From Metallyticus violacea (Eukaryota > Arthropoda > Insecta > Mantodea > Metallyticidae): a stretch of DNA of 64,000 nt. The position numbers and the translations under genes were made by a program. The DNA lies in the NCBI GenBank assembly GCA_030762175.1, contig CM060833.1, positions 1,800,501 through 1,864,500 on the forward strand, read 5' to 3'. Shown here in pieces: positions 1 to 10,719 of this stretch. The stretch's first letter is position 1; the number at the start of each line of letters is the position of its first letter. The notes beneath the pieces were generated by a model. It saw only the letters and a list, made by a program, of their open reading frames with translations, ran no database searches and was not told where the DNA came from.

Positions 1-85
1 AATTCAATGGTAAGTGGAGCATAAGAGTATTAAATTGACTCACTAGCTAATTTAGAATATTTTAATAGCTTCACTGTAATAGTTC
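1..85 (+). repeat. PLE 3'-terminal fragment
   Basis: This stretch resembles the terminal tail of the PLE at 43355-44205: both hold a short run reading roughly GGAGCATAAGAGTATTAAA followed by TTGACTCA and a run ending in GCTTCA. Only the non-coding tail is present, so it is the edge of a copy lying left of the window or a solo end. The identification rests on similarity to other ends in the window. Confidence 0.5.
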
Positions 86-180
86 CATAAAGAAATTAAT
101 TTTAAATTTAATTGTCAAGCAATTCATCAAATCAAAAACCAAAAAAACAAAATTGGGGCATTATAGGGCTTGTTAATCTA

Positions 181-1975
181 AGATGATGCTACACACACAT
201 ACACACACAGGATTAGGTATTTATAGTGCCATGGCCATTTTACTCTCAAATGAAGAGGAAAGTAAAAAAATGCTTCAGACAAAATTTGAAGTGCTCTTTA
301 GGAAGACACAAGATAACGGACCTTTACTCCTCCTTGAACTGTCATTCTCAAGGTCATTTCAGGGTCAATTTTTTTCTTCCAAATGGAATGGTTTATTTTT
401 TCCCCCAGGAATGGAAAGAGCACTCAATTTTCAGTATATAAGTTCTAGTACCTCTATTAGCTTGGGGGATAGATGATGAGATATTGCACAAATAAGACAG
501 CAAATGTTTTTCGCTAACTTTCACTTTACTGGCATCAATTTACGTACACTACAGTACAAATAATTACACAACATAACAAACAATTTCAATTCAGTAAATG
601 CTTGAAAGTATCATTAACTTGATGCATTTCCGAAAACACGTGTTTTAAAAGATCAATAAATGCATCTCAACATTTCTTCGTTGATTCTTGCACAGACATT
701 CCTAATTTGTTCACATAGTTTACCAGGTGTAGTTGGTACTTCTTCATAAACTTTATGTTTAATGTATCCCCATAAGAAAAAGTTTGGAGAAGTGAGATCA
801 GGGTAATGGGCAGGGCAATGGACAGGTGCTATGCATCCTATCCATTGACCAGGATACTCCCTGCTTAATATTTTTCGAGTTACAGCTAAGTAATGAGATG
901 GATAACCATCATGTTGATACCATATTGCAGCCTGGTCCACAAGGGGCAAGCCTTCAAGCAACACTGTAAGTTCTTGGTCTAAAAAGTTTCTGTATTTCTG
1001 CCCATTAAGTTTACTTTCAATGAAGTATGGTCCAATTATATGGAATCTCAAAATGCCACACAAAATGTTCAGATGATGCTCTACTTCCCATAATCATCTT
1101 GGATTTTCCACTGCCCTATAATGCACATTTTATCAGAAAATTAAATGTTGGAAAAATTACAGTTTTGAATTTAAGTATAGCTCGCTGACAAAATTCAACA
1201 CCTTTCATCCTCATGAATGGCTTGGTGTAGGCTAATGTGATATGGATGGTATTTGTGGTGCTGAAGTATTCGAAGAACATTCCTTTGAGAGATTCCGGAA
1301 TCATGTTCCAGTTGACGGGAACTAGCTTGAGGATTAGCAGTAATGTTGCTAATACAGCCACTTCCAAATTTTCCCCAGTAGCACTTCTCATTCGATGTGT
1401 TTTCTTGGTGTAACACCTCCTGTTTGAAAGAGTAAGTTTGCAAGTTGTTAAAACTTTCTAACAAATGGCTGCCTCCTCTCAGGATATCAATCTCTGTGTA
1501 AGTTGCAAGCTGCTCTAGCGTTCTTATGAGCTTTGCTATAAATGTAAACCATGTTGATTCTCTCATTGATTGTGTATGGAACATCCATTATTGAAAACGA
1601 AGTGGAATTGACTGAGAATAATGTTCTTTTAGGTTTGAATGGCAATATGAGCAGTTGTTTGCATATAACAAATGAGCATCTGTGCAGAATAAGATGAGTT
1701 TCCTTCATAGCAACAACAAAACAAAAGAGGGAGAAGTGAAAGTAAATGAATAATATTTGCTGTCTTATTTGTTCAATATCTCATCATATAACCCAAGCTG
1801 ATAGATACATTAAAACTTTTATATTAATATTTCAATTCTCTTTCCATTCCCAGAGAAAAAAAGTCACCATTCCATTTGAAAAAAACAAATTGACTTTGAA
1901 ACAACATTTCAAGTATGAGTTAAGGTTGCTATCTTATGTTCCCCTAAGAGCACTTTAAAGTTTTGTTTTTTCTTA
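181..1975 (-). mobile_element. Tc/IS630-like DNA transposon with long terminal inverted repeats, copy 1
   Basis: The left arm (about 255-535) and the right arm (about 1720-1970) are imperfect reverse complements over about 250-280 bp. Both carry the CTTTA/AAGTGCTCTT-type motif, a long AAATGGAATGG block and a GATGAGATATTG block. They flank a broken transposase on the minus strand. A second copy at 57066-59165 has the same layout and orientation. The outermost right 80 bp present in copy 2 appears to be missing here, so the copy is end-truncated. Short TIRs are usual for Tc1/mariner elements; arms this long are unusual but known in some families. Confidence 0.75.
653..1584 (-). pseudogene. Broken Tc/IS630-type DDE transposase
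   Basis: The minus strand encodes two pieces. The upstream piece (about 1584-1195) contains SSRQLEHDSGISQRNVLRIL, a helix-turn-helix-like segment, then HKYHPYHISLHQ. The downstream piece (1063-653) contains GPYFIESKLNGQKYRNFL, then WYQHDG with the second catalytic aspartate, then PDLTSPNFFLWGYIK. In the family the last motif is normally PDF, so the third catalytic acid appears replaced by Asn. The region between (about 1195-1064) is frameshifted. The protein cannot be active. The family is common in insects and usually annotated as a Tc3-like transposase. Confidence 0.75.
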
Positions 1976-2039
1976 ACAAATCTTGGTATAATGATTAATT
2001 ACCTAATTACCAAATGATTCATTGAATTCATTACCAGCA

Positions 2040-2800
2040 AAATTGGACCATTGGAGATAGGGGCCAACCTAAAGTAAAAATGTAAAAATTGCTAACGACC
2101 ACAGCCTCAATGAAACTCGGTATATGTCATTGAAGTAATTTAATAAAAAAAATAGTTTTCAAAATTCAGCAAAATCAGACCATTAGGAGTGAGGGTTACC
2201 TGAAACCCAACATTTAAAATCACTCTAGCATCATGAATATTTATTTTTTGCTATGAATCTTGGTATAGACCATTTAAATAAAATAAGTAGTTTCTGAAAA
2301 TCTGGGAATTGGTCCATTAGGAGCAGAAGTATATCTGAAAACCAAAATTTAAAGAGTGGGAATAAAGTGAATTTAAACATAGGTCTAGTAATCACAATTT
2401 TTTATTTTTTAAGGAAACTAAGAATTTGCCATTAAAATAACATATGAAATTATTTCTGAAAATCATGAAATTAGATTAGGAAATTTGGGGGGGGTATCTG
2501 AAAGTGAAAATTTAAAAATCACTCCAGAGGCACACACATTTGCATTTTTGCAAATAAACTCAGTATATATAATTTAAGTAATAAAAGAAAAATAGTTTTA
2601 CAAAATCAGGTAAATTGGGTCATTAGTAGTGGGGTTTACTTGAAAACCAAAATTTAAAATTCACTCTAGTTGCACGAATAATTGTTTTTTCACCACTAAA
2701 CTTGATATATAAAATAAGTAAACTAGTTTCTAAAAATTAGGGAAATCAGAGCATTAGGAATAGGGAACACCTGAATATGGAAATTTAAAAAAAGTTCTAT
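2040..2800 (+). repeat. Degenerate tandem array inside R1
   Basis: About six diverged units of roughly 120-160 bp follow each other. Each has a CCATTAGGAGT-like start (near 2050, 2173, 2312, 2473, 2620, 2753), then an ACCTGAAAACC-like block, AAATTTAAAA, CACTCTAG, a T-rich stretch, then a GTAATAAAATAAGTAGTTTC-like block. The reverse complement holds about two units near 56770-56990. Units are too diverged for a young satellite. Confidence 0.75.
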
Positions 2801-3143
2801 TATTTTCTCTCAATTGTTTTAAAATAAAAGGATAAATTAATTCAGCATATAAACTTTATTTATAATGATGCCTATGATTTATATTTCACAAAAGCATTGT
2901 TGTGAAGATATCAATGTGAAATTATTAATCTAATATATGTGTAGGAATTATATTTGTATGTAAGAGTAGTTAATAATAATAATGTTCAGAAAACGTTTGC
3001 ATTACTGCTTTTACTACAATAACATTTAAATTAAATTTCAAAGCCACTGAAAATCTATGGAACTTTCAGTTGTATATTGTTCATTATGTATAGCTACTTA
3101 GTACATTCTACCTGTTTTTAAATAGTAACATGTTTTTATTTTA

Positions 3144-4526
3144 AATATTGTATTTACGAAGCTGTTGACAATGGAGTGGCAATATAACTTCAACTTATGT
3201 ATTCACCTTTTTACACTTTACTCCATTCACTTACACAAAAGTAAGACGCGTTTTGGGAGAATCTCTCCCATCTTCGGTTGCTTACTGAACCGCCGTTACT
3301 CAAAACTATGGCTGGACATACAGATGTTCCTGTGGTGGCCTCTGTTATTAATATTTGCATTCAACAAAAAATATTACCAACAAGTTTCAGGCTTAGCTAT
3401 GGGAAACCCTTTGTCACCTTTTCTAGCAGAATTATTCATGAGCTCATTTGAAATACACATCACAAAAGCCTTCCCTTTAATTTTAAACTCATGGTATAAG
3501 GTATTGGATGACATTTTTGCAATAATACCAAAGAAACACTCAAAAGATGCCCTGAACATGAATCCATACAATTTACTATAGAAGAGGAAAGAAATGGGCG
3601 GCTACCATTTCTAGATTTAAAAATTATAAGAAATGGAGATGGTTTGAATTTTGGAATTTACAGAAAAGAAACACACACAAAAACTACATAAAAATCAGAG
3701 TTATAACCCCATTCCACATAAATATGCAGTTTTTCACAGTTTGGCACACAGATACTCACAGAAGCAGAGTACAAAATAGAATACAAACAAATAATAAAGA
3801 CAGCTATAATGAATGGTTTCAACAAAGACACAGTGATAAAAAGTATCAATAAATCTAAAAGACAAAAAGGGATAATGGAAGTTTCCACACTGAAAAACAC
3901 AAAAGAAGAATACAAATTGAAAAGTTTCACCTACCATCCAATTTACCACAACAAGTTCAAGAAAATCTTCAAAGAACATGGAATAATTTTAGCCCCAAAG
4001 AACAGATACAACATCAAGAATTTATTAGGTTGCACAGTAAAAGACTCCATACCACTAGAACAGAAATCAGGAATTTACGAAATAAAATGTGCAGATTGTG
4101 AACAATCTGGAAAAACAAAAGAAATTTGGAAATTCGGAGGAAAGAACATTTTAGAAATATTTGGTTTAAACAGGTGGATAAATCAGCAGTAGCAGCTCAC
4201 TTTTGGACCAAAAACCATGAAATAAAACCAGGAATAAAACTGCTGAAACATCTTCACAGCCCATTGGAGTTATCCACTTGGGAAAAAATTTTCATATTAA
4301 AAAATAGAAAAACCTAATGAATTTCGAGTTTCCTCCCATGGACGAGCTCAGCAACTTCCTACTTCAACCAACAGAGGCCACCACAGGAACATCCGTTTGT
4401 CCAGCAATAGTTTGGAGTAATGGCGGTTCAGTAAGCAACTGAAGATGGGAGAGATTCTCCCGAAATGCATCTTACTTTTGTGTAAGTGAATGGAGTAAAG
4501 TGTAAAAAAAGTGAATACATAAGTTG
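3144..4526 (+). mobile_element. Penelope-like element PLE-1, 5'-truncated, with inverted 3' end at its 5' side
   Basis: The copy lies between a perfect 14-bp duplication, ATGTTTTTATTTTA, at 3130-3143 and 4527-4540. Starting near 3345 the plus strand encodes reverse transcriptase motif B ([20 protein letters not shown]), a motif C remnant (VLDDIFAI), the linker with LAPKNRYNIKN, and a GIY-YIG nuclease remnant (GIYEIKCADC) near 4070. Several frameshifts interrupt it. The leftmost 200 bases (about 3165-3345) are the reverse complement of the 3' end (about 4360-4530). The RT begins directly at that junction, so motif A and the N-terminus are missing. PLEs encode RT plus GIY-YIG endonuclease and often carry inverted or tandem terminal copies. 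Confidence 0.9.
4430..4476 (+). ncRNA. Hammerhead-ribozyme-like motif in PLE-1 3' end
   Basis: The core reads CTGAAGA (4439-4445), then T, then a perfect stem GGGAGA...TCTCCC, then GAAA, a tiny ATGCAT hairpin and C. AGTAAG at 4430-4435 can pair with CTTACT at 4471-4476 as stem I. CTGAUGA, GAA and a UH cleavage site are the hammerhead hallmarks; here one core base differs (A for U). A diverged inverted copy lies at about 3240-3290. Self-cleavage of this copy is uncertain. Confidence 0.6.
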
Positions 4527-4557
4527 ATGTTTTTATTTTATTGACACACATGAACTA

Positions 4558-4818
4558 TGTTTATGGAATGTCGGAATCCACACAGTGAAACTATCGTTAA
4601 TCTTATTTTGATTTACAGTAAAATCACTAAAAATCATGTCATCACATTAAAACTCTCTTGAAGTTTCACAAACACACTTATAAAAGCAATTTTGGGACAT
4701 GTTTTGTGAGGTGTATTCCTCACATTGTCTACCATATACAACTGACGAGTCAATTTCGGTATAATTACTTTTATAAGTGCGTTTGTGAAACTTCAAGAGA
4801 GTTTTAATGTGATAACAT
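4558..4818. mobile_element. Short hairpin insertion derived from PLE termini
   Basis: The insertion is flanked by ATGAACTA at 4550-4557 and 4819-4826. Arms at about 4637-4692 and 4757-4818 are near-perfect reverse complements, sharing CATTAAAACTCTCTTGAAG and TTTCACAAAC. On the minus strand the loop side holds a stem GTGAGG...CCTCAC followed by AAAACATGTCC, which matches the hammerhead-like end of the PLEs. It looks like two PLE ends in inverted orientation with no coding part. Confidence 0.6.
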
Positions 4819-5036
4819 ATGAACTACTTCTAAAATACACAAAAGTAAGTTGAAACTATCTGTTATTTCCCTCTATTTTAGTGAATGTAAAGATGATATC
4901 AAGGGGTCAGTTCATTACCTTGGTTATATTTAAAAATGTTTAAAAACACTCACACAGTATAGCTTTGCCCGTTGGTGGTCATATATTTAATTTAATTAAT
5001 AGAATACCATTAATTTTTGCACTTAAATCTCAACAA

Positions 5037-5049
5037 CAACAACAACAAC

Positions 5050-5088
<39 letters not shown>
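5037..5088 (+). repeat. (CAA)n/(TAA)n microsatellite
   Basis: A run of CAA repeats is followed by a run of TAA repeats. Confidence 0.98.
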
Positions 5089-5714
5089 TCTGAAAATGTG
5101 GTTTCTCTCTTGTAATGCATTTAGATTGCAATCTAATTTTGTTCCTCTTACTGTTGAACATGAGAATAATATCACTATAAACATTAATTATCAAGCAATT
5201 TTGATGGGAAAAAACAACCACTAGTTAAGATATGTATTATAGTTCAGCTTTTCTTTAATTAATTAGCTTTAGAGTGTGTCATAAACACACAGTAATACTT
5301 ATTTCATTAATTAATAAGGCCAGCTCCTGCATGACAGACTTTTCTATATACATGTCTGTATTGCAAAACAGTTATAGCCTCCAGAAATTTATCAATGAGC
5401 TTTCTTTCTTTCCCTGTACACTTAATTTGTGATTTTATAAATCTTTCATAGTTTTCATGCTATGCTATCAACCAAAGAATATTTTTAATTATGCTGCATA
5501 CCTAAACATTACTGAATTGGTGAGAGCACACGAGTGGCTTGCAAGTAATATATTAAAGTCTTTTGTAAAAATCAATAGAAGATAAATACGTTAATTATTA
5601 GATGCTTTATATTAAAAGTTTATATTATAAAATGCATTCCTTTTACCTTTGAACAGTGGAGAGAAATAACATTTTAATCCATATTCATGAAATAATGATT
5701 TGTTATGATTAATG
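5089..5714. other. No recognisable feature
   Basis: AT-rich sequence. I see no coding motif, tRNA or clear repeat here. Confidence 0.5.
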
Positions 5715-6860
5715 AAATTTATATAATATGTAGATTTAGGATATATATATATATAAAACTCAAAAAGCACTGAGAATCCAGCATAAAAAAAGTTCACATT
5801 AAAAACCGTAAAACTAAATACTAAAACCACGATTTTTCGAGCTTGGCTACTGGACACATGTTGAGAACAAACTGAGCTGAGGCCGACGGTGTCTCTCTTA
5901 GTGAGGCATAAGGTATCCCGTGGCATCAAAACTACCAACTATGGCTGAACAAAGTAGTTTGGCAAACCTGGCAATATTACAAGGAAATATTGAGGCCTGG
6001 AGGAATACGGTCTTTATGTAAAACTATTGCTGCCATCTCTACGTCTCTAAGTAAGGTATGTTTGGATGGAGGGGCAGCATCTATGAGAATAAGGGAAAAA
6101 CAGTCATCGAACATGGCCTGGTGAAAATTGGCATGTTGTGCTACCAGCAATGGGGAACAGGTTTTAACCAAACGCCTGTGATTGTTCATTCTGATTGAAA
6201 CCAGAATGGACGTTAGTCCAATATAAAAAGCTAGACAAAATTTGCATTTAAGTAAATACACAACATTCGTAGAGGTGCAGTTAAAAATGAGTGAATTTTA
6301 AACTCTGATTTCAGTTTCGGATTAACAAAAGATGAGCATGGGGATATCAATGCACAAGTCTTACATTTGGGGCAGTTGCATCAATATGTGGCAAGTGTAG
6401 AGAACGTGGGCTGGGGATAATCAATATTTCTAAGAAAAATGCTCATGAGATTGCGAGCCGATCGGTAACATAGCCTTGGTGATGTTTGAAAAAATTATGC
6501 AGTTAGCTCACTCAAAAGAGTGAGAATATTGAAGCTGTCTTTTAGGATAACTTTGAGTCTTTAAATGCCCAGAAAATATGTCACTATGAAATTCAATGGG
6601 TCACTATCTGCTGGTTTACGAGTCTTGGGAGTGTGTTTATGATGAGAAGCCTGAACTTTGGATTTTAGCAGGGAAGGCCCCAAGGAAGTTTATTCTCAGC
6701 ATGTGTCCAAGATCCAAGCTCAAAATATCGTGGTTTTAGTGTTTAGTTTTACGGTTTTTAGTGTGAACTTTTATGTGTACTTTTTACGCTGCATTCTGAT
6801 TGCTTTATTAGTTTTTATTATTCCGTGAATAGTATGTATATATATATATATATATACTTT
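5715..6860 (-). mobile_element. Second PLE family (GIY-YIG relic) between inverted repeats
   Basis: The minus strand holds a decayed nuclease region. Reading down from about 6480 there is RSARNLMSIFLRN, then a CPKCKTC cysteine cluster, then (6261-5977) YLLKCKFCLAFYIGLTS and RMNNHRRLVKTCSP, the GIY-YIG core with YIG kept. Arms at about 5715-5875 and 6700-6860 are reverse complements, including an AACCGTAAAACTAAA block and a (TA)n tract. This family is different from the other PLEs here; the cysteine cluster before GIY-YIG recalls Neptune-type PLEs. No RT is seen. Confidence 0.7.
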
Positions 6861-7387
6861 TTTAATTTTTCATGGTCACCTTGATTACAAGATACTGTGT
6901 CCTAAAGTCCTGAAAAAATTATTTTTTATTTCAGACTAACACTACAAAGTGTTGTTTACAAAGGGACCCGTGCTTGATTGTGTGATTTATAAATGCAGAG
7001 GTGCAATAGGAGTTTACTTGGAAATTTATATGACACCATGAACATTATTGTTTTTCAAAAAGATGAGCACCCGCTCATTTTGAGTTGGATGTCAGAGAAT
7101 ACTTCAAACAGATGGATAGGCAGAAGTTAACTTAAATATGGACATAATGTTTATTGGATTTGATGCCCTTACATTTTTTTTAGCTAGATAGATGCTTTAT
7201 TGATTCTGTAAATTATGTTACACAAATGCTTATATGATACAAGATATCTCCAAGGCAAAAATTACGTCTATTCATAGTTAGTTATATACACATGATTCTA
7301 TATACATACAGCTCATATACTGATTCCAGTTGGCTCTTTGCATTGAGAATGAATTTTGCTATAATCAATCATTTATATTTTTCTATT
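6861..7387. other. No recognisable feature
   Basis: AT-rich, no convincing ORF or repeat recognised. Confidence 0.5.
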
Positions 7388-7737
7388 TCAGGAGAACGAG
7401 AATTATACTGATTTTTCTGTAGATTCCAAATTTCAGAAAAACAGAAATAGATAAAAGTTACCATTCTTGGACATTAAAATAATAAAATATCAAGGCAACC
7501 TGGAATTTGGAATCCACAGAAAAAACACACACATGCAGTCATTCACATCAAAGCCGATGGATTTAACACAAGAACACACAAAATGCAGTAATCAACAGCA
7601 CAAACTCATTAACTGACCCATTAACAAGAAAGAATACTTCAAAGAATATAAAAGCAAATGAAAAGAACAGTGAATAAAAATGATTTAGCAAAGAATTGGT
7701 TCACAAAAAGATACAGAAAATAAAGATGCAAAAACTT

Positions 7738-9327
7738 AAGTAAAAATTGTACTTACAAAGCTGTAGATAATGGAGTGGTAATATATCCTACATTAATGTA
7801 TTCAGTTCTTAACAGTTCTTACTTTTTTAAAACCCTTATACCAACTAGCAAATAAACTGATCAACATTTTCAATTCGTTTAAAAAATTCCAGAGCTTAAA
7901 CATTAAAAATTCATTTGAGCTAAATGAAAAACATTAACATAGCAAAATAAAAAATTGGGGATATAATGGTGTCCTTCGACGTGAAAGCCTTATTTCCGAG
8001 TATTCCAATAGAAAACTTGATGCAAAGTTTAAAAAAATGGTTAACATCTATAAACTTAAAATCAGAAGAAGTAGAAAATTTGCTGAAACTAACCGATATT
8101 TGCATCCAACAAAACTTCTTCAGTTTCAATAAAAAATATTACCAACAAGTTTCTGGCCTAGCTATGGGAAACCCTTTGTCTCCATTTCTGGCAGATCTTT
8201 TCATGAGTTCCTTCGAAGTACATATCCCAAAGTGTTCCCGTTGATCTTCAAGACACGGCATAGCTATACGGACGACATATTTGCAATAATACCAAAAAAA
8301 CATTCTACAGATGCATTGAAACTCCTTAACTTACAACACAAATCTATACAGTTTACCATAGAAGAGAGAAATGGATGTCTCCCATTCCTTGATTTAAAAA
8401 TAATAAGAAATGCAAACAGTCTTAGCTTTGGAATTCACAGGAAACAGACACACACAGAAAATTACATAAAAAATGATAGCTATAACCCCATCCCGCACAA
8501 ATATGCAGTGTTTCACAGTTTAGCACCAGACTAATCAACATCCCATTGACTGAAACCGAGTACAAAATGGAACATCAACATATAATGAAGACGGCTATAA
8601 CCAACGGTTTCAACACAGACTCAGTAACAAAAATCATCAATAAAGCTAAAAGACAAAAATCGATTAAGGAAGTTTCCACACTTAAGAACACCGAAGACAG
8701 TTATAAATTCAAAAGTTTCACATACCACCCAACTTACCACAACAAATTTAAGAAGATATTCAAAGAACATGGAATTATGTTAGCCCCAAAGAACAAACAT
8801 AATATAAAAAATTTAGTACATTGCACAATGAAAGATACCATCCCTACAGAGCAAAAATTAGGAATATATGAGATTAAATGTGCAGATGTGTAGATTGTGC
8901 ACATTAAAAACGAAAAGAAATTTAGAAATTTGAAGAAAAGAACATTTTAGGAACATTAGATTAAAACAGATAGACAAATCAGCAATACCAGCTCATTTTT
9001 GGAACAAAAATCATGAAATAAAACCAGAAATTAAATTACTGAAACAACTTCACAACCTAATAGAACTATCCACATAGGAGAGAATTTTCATTTTAAAAAA
9101 TAAGAACAACTTAATGAATTTTGATTTTCCGCCGCTGGATGAACTCAGCAAGTTTCTACTAGAACCACAAGATACCACCACAGGAGCGAATGGGCATCCA
9201 TCCCCAGTTTCGAACAACGGCATTCAGTCAACAACAGCCGATGATGGGAGGAACCTCTCCTGAAAGTAGTCCAAAGTTTTAAAAAAGTAAGTGGAGTTAG
9301 TGTTAACAACTGAACACATTAATGTAG
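7738..9327 (+). mobile_element. PLE-4, nested in PLE-3, with 13-bp target duplication
   Basis: Perfect duplication GATGCAAAAACTT at 7725-7737 and 9328-9340. This is the most complete RT here: motif A MVSFDVKALFPSIPIENL (near 7966), motif B QQVSGLAMGNPLSPFLADLF (near 8145), motif C YTDDIFAI (near 8265; usual form YVDD), then [11 protein letters not shown]. The linker LAPKNKHNIKN follows near 8785 and GIYEIKCADV near 8860, where the GIY-YIG frame breaks. The 3' end is near 9120-9327. The first bases are an inverted copy of the last (shared ACATTAATGTAGGAT). Frameshifts near 8240 and 8535 and a stop near 8893 make it inactive. Confidence 0.9.
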
Positions 9328-9759
9328 GATGCAAAAACTTGTTAAAAAACCACAACACTTTTTTTTAAAAAATTTCACATATTACTACCATGTAGTAGTT
9401 ATACTCATTAATTTAAAAAATATTCTAAAAGATTTTAAATCAAATTAGCACCGAAAAATAGATTTAATATTAAAAATCTCCCGAATGGCAAAATTAATGA
9501 AAGTATAAAATCAGGTATTACCAAATAAAATGCAGAACATGAAAAAATCTATATTGGGAAAACTAAAAGAAACACAGGCACAGTTAAAAGAACACCTCAG
9601 AACATTAAATGCAAACAAATGGAAAAATCAGCTGTGGAAAATCTCATTTTTGGACAGAGAACCAGAATACAGTGGAAAAAGAAAGTTATTAAAGTCAGCA
9701 CAAGGACCACAGAACTAGCAACATGGAAAATATATAATATAAATGGAAAATAAAGTAGC

Positions 9760-9950
9760 ACTTTAGTAAATGCAACTAAAATAACAATAACTAAGTAAGC
9801 AGAAAAAGTATAAAACAATTAAATATTCACAGAATTGTCATTCGGTAATTTTTGAATAGCTCAAGTTCTACAAAGGCAGAAGAAAGCCAATATTTACGTG
9901 TTTTATTCCTTTTCTATTTTTTTTAGTTATTATTATTTCAGTTGCATATA
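9760..9950. mobile_element. MITE-like short inverted-repeat insertion
   Basis: The left end reads ATGCAACTAAAATAACAATA and the right end, reverse complemented, ATGCAACTGAAATAATAATA. About 35 bp of each end match. The insertion separates WKIYNIN from LMNIDSF in PLE-3, which are adjacent in other copies. A similar end is seen at about 59230-59275. No coding capacity. Confidence 0.55.
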
Positions 9951-10112
9951 TAGACAGATTAATGAACATCGACTCGTTCAGAGACAAAAACATCAACTGA
10001 AATTCATCCATCACACCTTTGCCAGAGCTGAAAGTGCATTACAAAAGAAATATTGTGAACATCCTACAATCAAAATTAGCTGAGGATGCAGACAATGGTC
10101 TGCAATGTTCTA

Positions 10113-10719
10113 GACATAAACATATAAGTGAAGTCAAAACAGCATGTAATTCATCCCCAGTGAGAAATTGCATATATTTGTGAAAGGTTGCTATATTTAT
10201 TCTTAATGTCAGTTAGTATGGTTTGCCCTCCTCTGTGGTTTGTGGAGTATACATACATAGTAGAACTGGCCTGGTTCTGGGCATAGTGATTAATTATTTA
10301 AATCAGTTTTTGTTATAGCTGTATCTGCTGTCATCTTTAGTGATGTTTATAAATTGACACTAAATATGTTTACAACTAGTTCTGGGTCTGTAAATTTGTT
10401 TCCATTGATTGTCAGCTAATTACTTGTTGTATCATTTATGGTTTCTTATTTTTGACAATTTTCCAAATGACTTTCATTTTATTTTGGGCTTATTCTATAT
10501 ATCTGTCAATTTAAACATTTTTTTGGCCTGATCTATGACTTTGTTTCCTATTGTCTTATATTTGAGGAAATGGTTTTTAAATGATAGAAGCACAACTTGC
10601 ATTTTTAAGATTTCATACATTGAACACTTTTTTGTGCAGGAAACCCTTATTCCTTTTATTATCCAGGAAGCTTTATTTTGGAATGGGTTTCAGTAATTTT
10701 TTGTAGTGGAAAAGATATT
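10113..10719. other. No firmly recognisable feature
   Basis: The minus strand has a weak lysine-rich open stretch (near 10560-10440) that could be LINE debris, but no diagnostic motif supports it. Confidence 0.4.

Larger units (their letters stand above)
1985..5035 (+). repeat. Diverged repeat R1, copy 1 (interrupted by two insertions)
   Basis: The segments 1985-3143, 4541-4557 and 4827-5035 align, in order and inverted, with 57060 down to about 56195. The shared sequence includes a run around AATGTTTGCATTAC, a CTTTTACTACAATAACATTT block near 3010 and an ATACCATTAATTTTTG block near 5005. In copy 2 the sequence is continuous, so the PLE at 3144-4526 and the hairpin at 4558-4818 are later insertions. 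No coding sequence is visible. It abuts the long-TIR transposon, and the second R1 copy also abuts the second transposon copy. Confidence 0.8.
7388..10112 (+). mobile_element. PLE-3, split by a younger PLE and by a short MITE-like insertion
   Basis: The left part (7388-7737) reads, with frameshifts, as the C-terminal RT region: HSWTLK/PFLDIKIIKYQGN and FGIHRKNTH. It resumes after the nested PLE at 9341, with LAPKNRFNIKN near 9440, a GIY-YIG remnant (KIYIGKTKRN near 9545) and WKIYNIN near 9730. After a second insertion at about 9760-9950, the end resumes with LMNIDSFRDKNIN near 9960. A hammerhead-like end follows at about 10079-10110, with stem GCAGAC...GTCTGC. The order and spacing match PLE-9, so this is one old element. 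Confidence 0.75.

Noticed and set aside
1985..2810. CRISPR-like array
   Set aside because: Units are 120-160 bp, diverged and not separated by unique spacers; the genome is eukaryotic.
4736..4770. Hammerhead core on the plus strand (CTGACGAGTCAATTTC)
   Set aside because: CTGACGAG is present but no GAAA partner follows on that strand; the better candidate is on the minus strand in the same hairpin.
5030..5221. ORF ending in poly-Tyr and poly-Cys
   Set aside because: The tract is the translated CAA/TAA microsatellite.
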